Source: Streptomyces sp. CoH27 | GTDB lineage: Bacteria > Actinomycetota > Actinomycetes > Streptomycetales > Streptomycetaceae | Direction: 5' to 3' | Length of the DNA stretch: 64,000 bases | Assembly (NCBI RefSeq): GCF_020181035.1 | Contig: NZ_JAIQYY010000009.1 | Location: 1-64,000, forward strand | In this document: one piece after another, positions 9,036-18,565 of the stretch | How the letters are laid out: each line of letters opens with the position of its first letter | How positions within the stretch are numbered: the stretch's first letter is position 1 | Notes under the pieces: model-generated | What the model was told of the DNA's origin: nothing | Database searches by the model: none | The model's input: only the letters and a program-made list of their open reading frames with translations | Program-made: the position numbers and the translations under genes

Positions 9036-9599
9036 ATGAGCATCCACCCCCCGGAGACCCCCCGGACGACCGCACCCGCCGTCGACGAGGACATGCGGCT
9101 CCACTTCGAGGTACAGCGCTTGTACGCCGTCGAGGCACAGCTGCTCGACCAGCACCGCTACGCCGACTGGCTGGAACTGTTCACCGACGACCTGCACTAC
9201 TGGGCGCCGGTACGCACCAACCGCCTGCGGCGCCAGCAGGCCCTGGCCGACGGCTCGCCCGGCGAGGTCGCCATCTTCGACGAGACCAAGGCGAGCCTGG
9301 CCTGGCGTATCCGCCGGTTCGACTCGGGCATGGCCTGGGCCGAGGACCCGCCGTCGCGGACCCGGCATCTGATCACCAACATCCTGGTCCGGCCGGCCGA
9401 CGAGCCCGGCGAGTACGTCGCCGAGTCGTCATTCCTCTGCTACCGCAACCGCCTGGAACGTGAGGTCGACCTCTACGCCGGCGGCCGCACCGACCAGCTG
9501 CGCCGCGACCCGGACGACGGACGGCTGCTGATCGCGCGCCGCACCATCCTGATCGACCAGAACGTCCTGCTCGCCAAGAACATCAGCACCTTCCTGTAA
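9036..9599 (+). CDS. Ring-hydroxylating dioxygenase, beta subunit
   Basis: A 187-residue structural subunit of the alpha3beta3 oxygenase, with the cone-shaped SnoaL/NTF2-like fold. Typical traits are an early acidic helix (EVQRLYAVEAQLLDQHRYADWLELF cut short here), WAPVRTNR, RTRHLITNILV and a C-terminal LLIARRTILIDQ-like strand. The ATG at 9036 has AGGAGG at 9023-9028. The beta subunit is usually next to alpha; here it follows the reductase, which is an uncommon order. Confidence 0.88.
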   Translation: MSIHPPETPRTTAPAVDEDMRLHFEVQRLYAVEAQLLDQHRYADWLELFTDDLHYWAPVRTNRLRRQQALADGSPGEVAIFDETKASLAWRIRRFDSGMAWAEDPPSRTRHLITNILVRPADEPGEYVAESSFLCYRNRLEREVDLYAGGRTDQLRRDPDDGRLLIARRTILIDQNVLLAKNISTFL

Positions 9600-9623
9600 G
9601 CCCTTGTGAACCGGAGCCCGCTC

Positions 9624-10490
9624 GTGACCACTGAACAGACCACAGAGGTGAAGCTCGTCGAGCACACCGTGCAGACCACGCTCGGTCCCATCGCGGTCAG
9701 CGAGGCCGGCGAGGGCCCGGTGCTGGTGATGCTGCACGGCGGCGGCCCCGGCGCGAGCGCGGTGGCCAACTACCGCCAGAACCTCCCCGCGCTCACCGGG
9801 CACTTCCGCGTGATCCTGCCCGACCAGCCCGGCTTCGGCGGCAGTTACCGCCCCACCGAGGCCGACCTCGACGCCCGCAGCATCACCGAGATCACCGTCG
9901 ACGCCCTGCTGCAGACCCTGGACGCCCTCGGCATCGACCGCTTCCACCTGCTCGGCAACAGCCTCGGTGGGGCCGCCGCGATCGCCACCGCACTCGAAGT
10001 CCCGGACCGAGTCGAGAAGTTGGTTCTGATGGCGCCGGGAGGAGGCTGGCTGCCCTTCGGACCGACCCCGACCGAGGGCCAGAAGGCCATGTTCCGCTAC
10101 TACAACGGCGAGGGCCCCACCCTGAAGAAGATGCGGGAGTTCATCGGTGTGATGACCGCCGAGCCCAAGCGCTGGGCCGACACCGCGCAGGCCCGCTACG
10201 AGGCGTCCCTCGACGAGTCCCACATCGCCTTCTACCACGCCTACAACGCCGCTTTCGCCAAGCGGCACGGCATGGACCCGCTGTGGCAGCGCGTTCACAA
10301 GATCAAGGCGCCCACCCTCCTGCTGTGGGGCCGCGACGACCGCACCATCACCCTCGACGGCGCCCAGCTCATGCTCAAGCAGATCCGCGACGTCCAGCTG
10401 CACGTCTTCGGCGGCTGCGGCCACTGGGTCCAGCTGGAGCGGCAGGCCGAGTTCGAGCGCCTGGTCACCGACTTCCTCGGGGAGCACTGA
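9624..10490 (+). CDS. Meta-cleavage product C-C bond hydrolase (MhpC/BphD type)
   Basis: A 288-residue alpha/beta hydrolase that cleaves the 2-hydroxy-6-oxo-dienoate ring-fission product to 2-hydroxypentadienoate and an acid. Motifs are HGGGPGASAVANY (oxyanion region), nucleophile Ser113 in LGNSLGG, Asp238 in GRDDRT and His267 in CGHWVQLE. These match BphD/MhpC/HsaD closely. The GTG at 9624 has GGAG 7 nt upstream; a GTG at 9606 is the alternative. It lies inside the dioxygenase operon, away from the mhpBDFE operon whose product it should act on. Confidence 0.88.
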   Translation: MTTEQTTEVKLVEHTVQTTLGPIAVSEAGEGPVLVMLHGGGPGASAVANYRQNLPALTGHFRVILPDQPGFGGSYRPTEADLDARSITEITVDALLQTLDALGIDRFHLLGNSLGGAAAIATALEVPDRVEKLVLMAPGGGWLPFGPTPTEGQKAMFRYYNGEGPTLKKMREFIGVMTAEPKRWADTAQARYEASLDESHIAFYHAYNAAFAKRHGMDPLWQRVHKIKAPTLLLWGRDDRTITLDGAQLMLKQIRDVQLHVFGGCGHWVQLERQAEFERLVTDFLGEH

Positions 10491-10493
10491 ATC

Positions 10494-11333
10494 ATGGGTT
10501 GGTTGGAGGGCGAGGTCGCCCTGATCACCGGCGGGGGCTCCGGCATCGGTCGCGCTGTCGCCCTGCGCTACCTCGCCGAAGGCGCGAGCGTCGCCGTCCT
10601 CGGCCGTGGGGCCGCGCAGTTGGAGGAGGTCGTCGCCGCGGCGGGCGACCTCTCCGACCGGGTGCTGCCCCTCACCGGCGACGTACGCTCCCCGGACGAT
10701 CTGCACCGGGCGGTGGACGCGACCGTCGAGAGGTTCGGCAAGCTGGACATCCTCGTCCCCAACGCCGGGATCTGGGACTACCACCGCAGCGTCACCAAGC
10801 TCGACGGCAAGGAGCTGTCCGAGGCGTTCGACGAGGTCTTCGGCATCAACGTCAAGGGCTACGTCCTCGCCGTCGAGGCGGCCTGGCGGGAACTCGTCGC
10901 CACGCGTGGCAGCATCGTGATGACCCTGTCCAACGCCTCCTTCCACACCGACGGTGGCGGCCCCCTGTACACCGCCAGCAAGCACGCCTGCCTCGGCCTG
11001 CTCCGGCAGTTCGCCTACGAGCTGGCGCCGAAGGTCCGGGTCAACGGCGTCGCCACCGGCGGCATGCGCACCAAGCTGCGCGGCCCGCAGAGCCTGGGCC
11101 TTCAGGACCGCACGCTGGCCGCGTCGTTCGCCAAGAACGAGGCGTCCGGACAGGAGCAGCAACCGCTCATCCCGCTGTACGACTCCAGCGTCGAGCCGGA
11201 GGACTTCACCGGCCCGTACGTCCTGCTTGCCTCCCGCGCCAACAGCGGCACCGTCACCGGCGCCGTGATCCCCGCCGACGGCGGCATCGCCGTCCGCGGA
11301 TTCCGTTCCCCGGCCGGCGGCGCCGGCCTCTGA
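10494..11333 (+). CDS. cis-2,3-dihydrodiol dehydrogenase (BphB/HcaB-type SDR)
   Basis: A 279-residue short-chain dehydrogenase that oxidises the cis-dihydrodiol made by the dioxygenase to a catechol with NAD+. The nucleotide motif is TGGGSGIG (residues 12-19). NAGIWDYH (90-97) is characteristic of the BphB branch, and the catalytic pair is Tyr159 and Lys163 (YTASK) with a Ser near 146-149. The start is 3 bp after the hydrolase stop, so translation is likely coupled. Confidence 0.9.
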   Translation: MGWLEGEVALITGGGSGIGRAVALRYLAEGASVAVLGRGAAQLEEVVAAAGDLSDRVLPLTGDVRSPDDLHRAVDATVERFGKLDILVPNAGIWDYHRSVTKLDGKELSEAFDEVFGINVKGYVLAVEAAWRELVATRGSIVMTLSNASFHTDGGGPLYTASKHACLGLLRQFAYELAPKVRVNGVATGGMRTKLRGPQSLGLQDRTLAASFAKNEASGQEQQPLIPLYDSSVEPEDFTGPYVLLASRANSGTVTGAVIPADGGIAVRGFRSPAGGAGL

Positions 11334-11383
11334 ACCGTCTCCCCTTCTCCCTTCCGCACGACAGCCATCGAAGGAGCCGCCGC

Positions 11384-12961
11384 ATGGCCGCCGTCGACAT
11401 CAGCCCCGCCGCGGCACTGCACCGCAGAGCCCAGTACCCCACCGCCTGCGCACTCGTCTACGAGGGCCAGGAGATCTCTGCCGCCCAACTCAGCGGCAGG
11501 ACGGCCGAGTTGGCCGCCGGGCTGGCCGAACGTGGACTGCGGCGCGGCGACCGGGTCGCCTACCTCGGCCTCAACAGCGTGACCTTCTTTGAGACGCTGC
11601 TGGCCGCGGCCCACCTCGGGGCGGTCTTCGTGCCGGTCAACTTCCGGCTCGCGGCCGAGGAGGTGCGCCACATCCTCAGCGACAGCGGTGCGCACACCCT
11701 GGTCGTCGAGGAGGGCCATCGCGCACTCGTCGAGTCGGTGATGAGCGACATACCCGCCCGCTTCCACGTGCTGGTCGACACAGATCCGCGGTGCCCCGCG
11801 GCGACGGCGCCCGCCGCCGTCTGGACACCGCTCTCGGAGCTGCTCGGAGCCGACCGACGGGGCACGGGGCCGGTGGCGCTGTACGACGACGACCTGGCGG
11901 CGCTGATGTACACGTCCGGCACGACCGGCCGACCCAAGGGTGTCATGCTCACCCACGGCAACCTCTGGTGGAACGCGGTCAACGTCGAAAGTGTCGTGGA
12001 CACCCGCCCGGACGACGTGAACCTCGCCGTCGCCCCGCTCTTCCACATCGGCGGCCTCAACGCCCTCACCCTGCGCACCCTCGTGCGCGGCGGCACCGTC
12101 GTCGTGCGCCGCGGCTTCGACCCCGCCCAGTGCCTGGAGGACCTCGTCCAGCACCGCGTGACGACCCTGTTCGCGGTCCCCGCGATGTACAGCGCCCTGA
12201 CCCGCGTGCCCGGCTTCGCCGCGGCCGACCTCTCCGCCCTGCGATCCGCGATCGTCGCGGGCGCCCCCGTCCCGCCCCAGCTGATCAGGAACTACGAAGA
12301 GCGTGGCATCCTGCTCCAGCAGGCGTGGGGGCTGACCGAGACCGCGCCCTTCGCCGCCTACCTCCCGGCCGGGCTCACGGCGGAGAAGGCCGGATCGGCC
12401 GGCGCACCCATGCCGTACACGGAGATCCGCATCGTCGACCCGGTCACCGGGGCCGGCGTGCAGGACGCGGACACGCGCGGGGAGATCTGCGTGCGCGGCC
12501 CGAACGTCACGCCCGGCTACTGGAACAACCCCGAGGCCACCCGTGCCGCCTTCGACGAGGCGGGCTGGTTCCACAGCGGCGACATCGCGCATCGGGACAA
12601 GGACGGCTTCTACTACATCGTCGACCGCCTCAAGGACATGATCATCAGTGGCGGGGAGAACGTGTACCCGGCCGAGGTCGAGCGCGTTCTCGCCGCGTAC
12701 CCTGGTGTCGTGGAGGCGGCCGTCATCGGCGTCCCGCATCCGAAGTGGGGCGAGACCGTGCTCGCCGTGCTGACCTGCGAGCCCGGGACCACGCCCACAC
12801 TGGAGGAGGTGCGCGCCTTCACCGGCCGGCACCTGGCCCGCTACAAGCTGCCCACCCAGGTGCTGATCGCCGAACAGCTGCCCCGCAACGGCAGCGGCAA
12901 GCTGGTCAAGTCCGAACTGCGGAGCTGGGTCGAGACCCAGCGGCCCGCCGAGACACCGTGA
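11384..12961 (+). CDS. Acyl-CoA synthetase (AMP-forming)
   Basis: A 525-residue ANL-superfamily ligase that activates a carboxylic acid through an acyl-adenylate to the CoA thioester. The P-loop-like motif is MYTSGTTGRPKGVMLTH (near residue 175), the aromatic motif QAWGLTET is near 310, the hinge YYIVDRLKDMIISGGENVYP is near 410, and the catalytic Lys lies near the C-terminus in RNGSGKLVKSEL. AAGGAG precedes the ATG. Its presence in the dioxygenase operon suggests activation of an aromatic or chain-bearing acid, but the substrate cannot be fixed from sequence. Confidence 0.88.
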   Translation: MAAVDISPAAALHRRAQYPTACALVYEGQEISAAQLSGRTAELAAGLAERGLRRGDRVAYLGLNSVTFFETLLAAAHLGAVFVPVNFRLAAEEVRHILSDSGAHTLVVEEGHRALVESVMSDIPARFHVLVDTDPRCPAATAPAAVWTPLSELLGADRRGTGPVALYDDDLAALMYTSGTTGRPKGVMLTHGNLWWNAVNVESVVDTRPDDVNLAVAPLFHIGGLNALTLRTLVRGGTVVVRRGFDPAQCLEDLVQHRVTTLFAVPAMYSALTRVPGFAAADLSALRSAIVAGAPVPPQLIRNYEERGILLQQAWGLTETAPFAAYLPAGLTAEKAGSAGAPMPYTEIRIVDPVTGAGVQDADTRGEICVRGPNVTPGYWNNPEATRAAFDEAGWFHSGDIAHRDKDGFYYIVDRLKDMIISGGENVYPAEVERVLAAYPGVVEAAVIGVPHPKWGETVLAVLTCEPGTTPTLEEVRAFTGRHLARYKLPTQVLIAEQLPRNGSGKLVKSELRSWVETQRPAETP

Positions 12962-12968
12962 GCCGGCC

Positions 12969-13469
12969 ATGAGCATCCACACCGCCGTCGTACCGGCACC
13001 GCCCGAACCCGTCCTGGGTACCGACTGGACGCTGCGCCCGGTCGACGAGCCCGCCACGGTGACCCCGCAGACGGCGCGCACGTATGCCGTCACCGAGGCC
13101 CACGGCGGTCCGACGCTGCTCCTGCGCGTCCACCGCGTCGCGCACCACCCGCTGCACAGCTGCTATCCGTACGGCACCCACGACCTCGCCCTGGGCCTGG
13201 TCCTCCCCGACCTCGGGCCGTCCGGCGCGGCGCTTGCCGCGAAACTGCTGTGCGCCCTCGTCCCCGCACTCTTCCTCGCCGACCCCCGCTGCCGCCGCAT
13301 CGTCGCCGCACCGGACGAGAGCGACACCGTCACCCAGGCCGCCCTTGAGGCGGGCGGACTCCTCCGGGTCACCGAGGCCGACCTGCCCGACGCCAGCGTG
13401 GTCCTGTTCGTCGCCGAACCGCCGGACCTCGCCGACATGTCCACCGCCCTCGACGACATGCCCCACTGA
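12969..13469 (+). CDS. Hypothetical protein, possibly GNAT-like
   Basis: A 166-residue protein, 7 bp after the ligase stop. No catalytic motif is certain. The middle (about residues 50-130) has the strand-helix pattern of acetyltransferase folds, with alternating hydrophobic residues around HDLALGLVLPDLG and a repeated Ala/Leu-rich helix. Segments such as RVHRVAHHPLHSCYPYGTHD are His-rich. It lacks a signal peptide or membrane span. Being last in the dioxygenase operon suggests an accessory role, but function is not recognised. The next gene is convergent and decayed. Confidence 0.5.
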   Translation: MSIHTAVVPAPPEPVLGTDWTLRPVDEPATVTPQTARTYAVTEAHGGPTLLLRVHRVAHHPLHSCYPYGTHDLALGLVLPDLGPSGAALAAKLLCALVPALFLADPRCRRIVAAPDESDTVTQAALEAGGLLRVTEADLPDASVVLFVAEPPDLADMSTALDDMPH

Positions 13470-13477
13470 CCACCGTC

Positions 13478-15720
13478 TCACCGCGTGGAGAGGTGGCCAG
13501 GGGCAAGCTCGGCCCAGATGGTCTTGCCGGTGCGGGTGTAGCGCGTACCCCACCTTCGGGTGAGCTCGGCGACCATGAACAGGCCGCGGCCGCCTTCGTC
13601 GAACACCCGGGCACGGCGGAGATGCGGACTGGTGCTGCTGCCGTCGGAGACTTGGCAGATCAGTGCCTCGTCCTTGATCAGCCTGAGGCGGATCGGGCCG
13701 CTGGCGTACCGGATGGCGTTCGTCACCAGCTCGCTGATGACCAGTTCCGTGACGAACGCGGTTTCCTCCAGGCCCCATGCGACCAACCGGTCGCAGGCGC
13801 GGCGGCGGGACTCGGCGACGACCGCGGGATCGACGGGAACGTCCCAGGAGGCGACGCGGTCCTCGCCGAAGCGACGGGTGCGGACCAGGAGCAGGGCGAT
13901 GTCGTCGGTGCGCGCTTCGGGGCTCAGGGTGCCCAGGACGGTCCCGCGGACCCAGAGGCGGGCCGGCGGGCAGCTCGATGACCGTGCTGGTGCCGCCCGG
14001 GTGTACCAGAATCGGCGGGGGATGGCCGGCCCGGGCAAGGGAGCAGATGCCGGAGAGGGGGTCGTAGACCGTGTACAGGCAACCAGCTCCGATGGCGCGG
14101 GGATCTCACCAGTGGCGACTGTGTCGTCCTCGGTGTGGGTGACGATGTCGTCGAGGTGGGTGAGGAGCTCATCGGGCGGGAGGTCGATGTCGGCGAGGGT
14201 GCGCACCGCCGTACGAAGGCGGCCCATGGTGGCTGAGGCGGTGATGCCGTGGCCGACGACATCGCCGACGACCAGGCCGACGCGGGCGCCGGGCAGCGGG
14301 ATCACGTCGTACCAATCGCCGCCCGCCTGCGCGCCGCCGCCCGCAGGGAGATAACGGGAAGCCGTCTCCACGGCAGGATGCGTGGTCGGGCCGTGCGGCA
14401 GCAGGTTGCGTTGCAGCGCCAGCGAGATGCCGCGTTCGCGGGTGAACCGGCGGGCGTTGTCCAGGCAGACCGCGGCCCGCGCGACCAGGTCCTCGGTGAC
14501 GGCAAGATCGTCAGGGCCGAATGGCTCGCGAGATGAGCATCTGACGAACATGACTGCTCCGAGGGTGGTGCCACGGGCGCGGATGGGTACTGCGATCAGC
14601 GAATGCACCCCGCACGCGCGGGCCTGCGCCGCCTGGACAGGGTCGTCGGCGAACCAGTGGACGACCTGGGAGTCGTTGACGTGGTGCCGTTCCGCCCGGC
14701 CGCCGGCCAGACACCGGGCGATCGGCGAAGAAGCAACATGGTCACTGATCTCGTCCGGGGCCGGATGCTCTCCGGACGAGACGGACGCCACCCCGTATGC
14801 CGCCCGGCGCAGCGGGACGGGACCGGACAGGACAGGTGCGGGCACATCGCCCTGGAAGACGGGGTCGAGCAGGTCCACGCTGACGAGGTCGGCGAAGCGG
14901 GGTACGGCGACCTCGGTGAGCTCGCGTGCGGTGCCCACCACGTCCAGGCCGGCGCCGATGCGGGTCCGGGCCTCACTCAGGAGGGCCAGCCGCTCCCGGG
15001 ACTCGTACTGCTGGGAGTAGTCGTACGCCGACAGACCCGCCCCGTGCACCTGGCCGGCTTCGTCCGTGAGCGGGAAGATGTCGAGAGCCCAGGCGTGCGC
15101 CTTCGGCTCGCCCGGAAGCCTCACGAAGGGCTCGGTGAATTCGGGCTTCCCGGTCTGAAGAACCCGGCGGATCCGCTGCTCGACTTCCTCGTATACGGGG
15201 CCCTGAAGGATCTCGGCCACGAACCGGCCGCGGACGTCGTGCTCGGAGAGGCCCGCCGCCTCCTCCAACACCTTGTTGCCGAACAGTATGCGTCCCTCGC
15301 GGTCATAGATCGAAAGGGCGAGGGGCTGCTTCTCGAACATCCGTCGCATGAGTGAGCACTCGTCCGGGGAGTCCGTCCTGGGTACGACCATCACCAGGCA
15401 CCCGGTCGGCCGCTTGTCGGACGGCAGCGGATAGAGGCGCACCTGAGCGTCCGACAGCCTGCCGTCCCGGTGCCTCAGCACTGCCCAGTCAGCGGTGAAC
15501 AGATCGGCCAGAGGCTTGCCGACGACCTCCTCGGGGCATAGCCCCACAGCGTCTGGGCGCCGCTGCTCCAATGGGTCACCCGGCCGTCCGGGTTCGTGAC
15601 CGCGATGGCCGCAGCCGTGCCGAGGAAGGCCCCTGTCGACGCCGGAGGGAGTCGGCCGGGCGGCTCGTCGGACGTCATTGTCGTGTCCTGAGTGGCCTTG
15701 TCGCCGGACTTGCTGACCAT
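13478..15720 (-). pseudogene. SpoIIE-type PP2C phosphatase with PAS, GAF and HATPase domains, decayed
   Basis: The ancestral protein would run: PAS (AAIAVTNPDGRVTHWSSGAQ), second PAS, GAF, SpoIIE PP2C core (GGDWYDVIPLPG, VGDVVGHG) and an anti-sigma-like HATPase domain (VTELVISELVTNAIRYA, GRGLFMVAEL). Such proteins regulate alternative sigma factors through anti-sigma antagonists. Three lesions are visible. There is a one-base frameshift in the first PAS near 15532-15537, between WGYA and EEVVGKP. A second frameshift near 14076-14080 displaces the YTVYDPLSGICSLARAGHPP segment. A deletion with frame change near 13940-13970 removes about 80 residues of the PP2C C-terminal part, including the expected metal-binding TDG region. 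The start assumed is the ATG at 15720. Sequencing error could explain single shifts but not the deletion. Confidence 0.8.
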
Positions 15721-15827
15721 GTTCACGATCCCCCTGAGGGCGGCAGGTTTCAACAGGAGCCCGGACGTGTGCTGCACCGTGGCACACGGGCTAGGTCCTG
15801 CCTCCGGGTGCGGGTGACCGTGGCTGC

Positions 15828-16811
15828 GTGCTTGCAGCAACCGCCATCTCCCAGAGCGCCGCCGACCCGCTGTCCGGGCTGGTGCTGCGCGACGTACCGG
15901 TACCTCACCCGAAGCCCGGCTGGTCCCGGGTACGAGTCGTGGCCTCTTCCCTGAACATGCACGACCTGTGGACGCTGCGTGGCGTGGGCCATCCCCCGGA
16001 GCGCCTTCCCATCGTGCTCGGCTGCGACGCGGCCGGATACGACGAGGACGGCAACGAGGTCATCGTGCATCCGGTGATCGGCGACCCGGACGCGGGCCGG
16101 GGCGACGAGACGCTCGACCCGAACCGTGCGCTGCTGTCCGAACAGCACGACGGGGCCTTCGCCGAGTACCTGACCGTGCCCACCCGCAACCTGGTGCCGA
16201 AGCCCGCGTGGCTGTCCTTCGACGAGGCGGCCTGCCTGCCGGTCGCCTGGGGCACCGCCTACCGCATGCTCTTCACCCAGGCCCGGATCACCGCCGGCGA
16301 CAGGGTGCTCGTACAGGGCGCGGGCGGCGGGGTCGCCTCCGCCGCCATCCGGCTCGCGGTGGCCGCCGGGGCCGTCGTCTACGCCACCAGCCGCAGCGAG
16401 GCCAAGCGTGCCGAGGCCCTCACCTGGGGGGTGCGCGCCGCGCTGGCCCCTGGTGAGCGGCTGCCCGAGAGGGTGGACGTCGTGATCGAGACGGTCGGCG
16501 AGGCGACCTGGTCCCATTCGCTGAAGTCGCTGCGGCGCGGCGGTACGGTCGTGATCGCGGGAGCGACGAGCGGCGCCAACCCGCCCGCAGACCTGGCCCG
16601 CATCTTCTACCTCCAGGGACGTGTCCTCGGCTCCACCGGCTGCACCCGTGGCGAGCTCGTCGCGCTGCTCCGGCTGATGGAGGCCACCGGAGTCCGCCCT
16701 GTGATCGACCGCACCCTGCCCCTCACGGACATCCACAAGGGCTTCCAGCTCATGATCGACGGCGGTCTGACCGGGAAGCTCGTCATCCACCCGTCGGCCC
16801 CCCAGAGTTAA
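15828..16811 (+). CDS. MDR-family oxidoreductase, quinone-reductase-like
   Basis: A 327-residue medium-chain dehydrogenase/reductase. The N-terminal GroES-like domain reaches about residue 120 and the NADPH fold follows with VLVQGAGGGVASAAIRLA (near 161-178). The four-Cys structural zinc cluster is absent, as in quinone oxidoreductases. It directly precedes mhpB by 12 bp and probably opens that operon. It may reduce an unsaturated or carbonyl intermediate. The GTG at 15828 has only a weak ribosome site. Confidence 0.75.
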   Translation: MLAATAISQSAADPLSGLVLRDVPVPHPKPGWSRVRVVASSLNMHDLWTLRGVGHPPERLPIVLGCDAAGYDEDGNEVIVHPVIGDPDAGRGDETLDPNRALLSEQHDGAFAEYLTVPTRNLVPKPAWLSFDEAACLPVAWGTAYRMLFTQARITAGDRVLVQGAGGGVASAAIRLAVAAGAVVYATSRSEAKRAEALTWGVRAALAPGERLPERVDVVIETVGEATWSHSLKSLRRGGTVVIAGATSGANPPADLARIFYLQGRVLGSTGCTRGELVALLRLMEATGVRPVIDRTLPLTDIHKGFQLMIDGGLTGKLVIHPSAPQS

Positions 16812-16823
16812 GGACCCTCTCCC

Positions 16824-17762
16824 ATGACCGCAGCTGTCGTCGGGCTCTCGCACTCGCCCCTGATCGGCAAGAACGACCCCGAGCCCGAGGTTCTGGCCCG
16901 CGTCGACGAGGCCGTCGAGAGCGCCAGGGCCTTCGTCCGCCGCTTCGACCCGGAGCTCGTCGTCCTCTACGCGCCCGACCACTACAACGGCTTCTTCTAC
17001 AAGGAGATGCCCCCGTTCTGCCTGGCCACCGAGGCCCACGCGGTGGGCGACTTCGGTTCCCAGGGCGGGCCGCTGTCGGTCGACACCGACGCCGCCAAGA
17101 CTCTGGCCAAGGGGGTGCTCGACCGCGGCATCGATCTCACCGTCTCGGCCCGGATGACCGTGGACCACGGCTTCGCGCAGCCCCTGGAGGTGCTCTTCGG
17201 CGGTATCGACCGCGTGCCGGTGGTGCCCGTCTTCGTCAACGGCGTGGCGACCCCGCTCGGCCCGGTCAGCCGTATCCGCGCTCTCGGCACCGCGGTTGGT
17301 CAGGCCGCGGCCGCCCTGGACAAGCGGGTGCTGTTCGTCGCCTCCGGTGGTCTGTCCCACGACCCGCCGGTGCCGGTGCTTGAGGGCGCACCGCCCCGGG
17401 TCGCCGACGCGCTCATCGAGGGAAACCCGCCCACCCGGGAGCAGCGTGCGAAGGGCGAGGAGCGGGTCGTCCAGGCCGGCCGCGACTACGCCGCCGGGTC
17501 GACGAAGATGATCCCGATCAACCCCGCCTGGGACAACCTCCTCCTCGACCACCTGGAGCGCGGCGACCTCGCGGAGTTCGACTCCTGGACCGTCGATGAC
17601 ATGGCCGCACAGGGCGGCGGCTCCGCCCACGAGGTCCGCACCTGGATCGCGGGGTACGCCTCCCTCGCGGCCACCGGCAAGTACGAGATGACGTCTCGCT
17701 TCTACGAGGCCATCCCCGCCTGGATCGCCGGATTCGCGGTGACCACGGCGGAAGGGCGGTGA
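16824..17762 (+). CDS. mhpB: 2,3-dihydroxyphenylpropionate 1,2-dioxygenase (extradiol, LigB type)
   Basis: A 312-residue class III extradiol dioxygenase that opens 2,3-dihydroxyphenylpropionate or a related catechol by meta cleavage with Fe(II). His115 (TVDHGFAQPL) and His179 (GGLSHDPPVP) fall at the same positions as the catalytic histidines reported for the E. coli enzyme. The N-terminal LSHSPLIG is also typical. It is followed immediately by mhpD, mhpF and mhpE. This is the strongest single clue that the island treats phenylpropionate- or cinnamate-type substrates. Confidence 0.92.
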   Translation: MTAAVVGLSHSPLIGKNDPEPEVLARVDEAVESARAFVRRFDPELVVLYAPDHYNGFFYKEMPPFCLATEAHAVGDFGSQGGPLSVDTDAAKTLAKGVLDRGIDLTVSARMTVDHGFAQPLEVLFGGIDRVPVVPVFVNGVATPLGPVSRIRALGTAVGQAAAALDKRVLFVASGGLSHDPPVPVLEGAPPRVADALIEGNPPTREQRAKGEERVVQAGRDYAAGSTKMIPINPAWDNLLLDHLERGDLAEFDSWTVDDMAAQGGGSAHEVRTWIAGYASLAATGKYEMTSRFYEAIPAWIAGFAVTTAEGR

Positions 17763-17767
17763 CCGGC

Positions 17768-18565
17768 ATGGCAGTCACACCCGTCGAGCTGGCGGCCGCC
17801 CGGCTCGCCGCCGCCTTCGCCGAGGGACGGCCCGTGGCCCCGGTACGTGATCTGCTCGGTACACAGGACATCGACGCCGCGTACGCCGTACAGCAGGAAC
17901 TCACCCGCAGCAGAGTGGACAGCGGTGCGGTCGTCGTCGGCCGCAAGATCGGCCTGACCTCCCCGGCCGTCCAGCGCCAACTCGGCGTCGACCAGCCTGA
18001 CTTCGGGGTGCTCTTCGCCGACATGGACGTCTCCGCCGAGGCCGAGGTCCCTTCCGGCAGGCTGCTGCAGCCCAAGGCCGAGGCGGAGATCGCCTTCGTC
18101 CTCAAGGAGGACCTGGCCGACGGCGACCTGGACCCGGCGCAGGTGCACGCTGCGGTCGACTACGCCGTCGCCGCGCTGGAGATCGTCGACAGCCGTATCG
18201 CCGACTGGGACATCTCCCTCACCGACACGGTCGCCGACAACGCCTCCGGCGGACTGTTCGTGCTGGCGGAACGCCGCCTCACGCTGGACGAGTTCGAGCC
18301 CCGCGAGACCGTGATGCGGCTGTACGCCGACGACGTCCTCGTCTCCGAGGGCAACGGCGCCGCCTGCCTCGGCGGCCCCCTGAACGCGCTGGCCTGGCTC
18401 GCCCGGACGGCCCGTGACCTGGGTGACCCGTTGCGCGCCGGACAGGTCGTCCTCTCCGGCGCGCTGGGCCCGATGGTCCCGGCCCCGCCCGGCACCCGGA
18501 TCCGCGCCGAGATCAGCTCGCTCGGCGAGGTCACCGCCGCATTCTCCGAGAAGAGGGACGCATGA
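17768..18565 (+). CDS. mhpD: 2-keto-4-pentenoate hydratase
   Basis: A 265-residue hydratase that adds water to 2-hydroxypenta-2,4-dienoate to give 4-hydroxy-2-oxovalerate. Family motifs are [49 protein letters not shown] and a C-terminal [15 protein letters not shown]. The ATG at 17768 is well spaced from GAAGGGCGG; a GTG at 17759 overlapping the mhpB stop is less likely. The stop overlaps the mhpF start (ATGA). A paralogue sits at 5018. Confidence 0.9.
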   Translation: MAVTPVELAAARLAAAFAEGRPVAPVRDLLGTQDIDAAYAVQQELTRSRVDSGAVVVGRKIGLTSPAVQRQLGVDQPDFGVLFADMDVSAEAEVPSGRLLQPKAEAEIAFVLKEDLADGDLDPAQVHAAVDYAVAALEIVDSRIADWDISLTDTVADNASGGLFVLAERRLTLDEFEPRETVMRLYADDVLVSEGNGAACLGGPLNALAWLARTARDLGDPLRAGQVVLSGALGPMVPAPPGTRIRAEISSLGEVTAAFSEKRDA

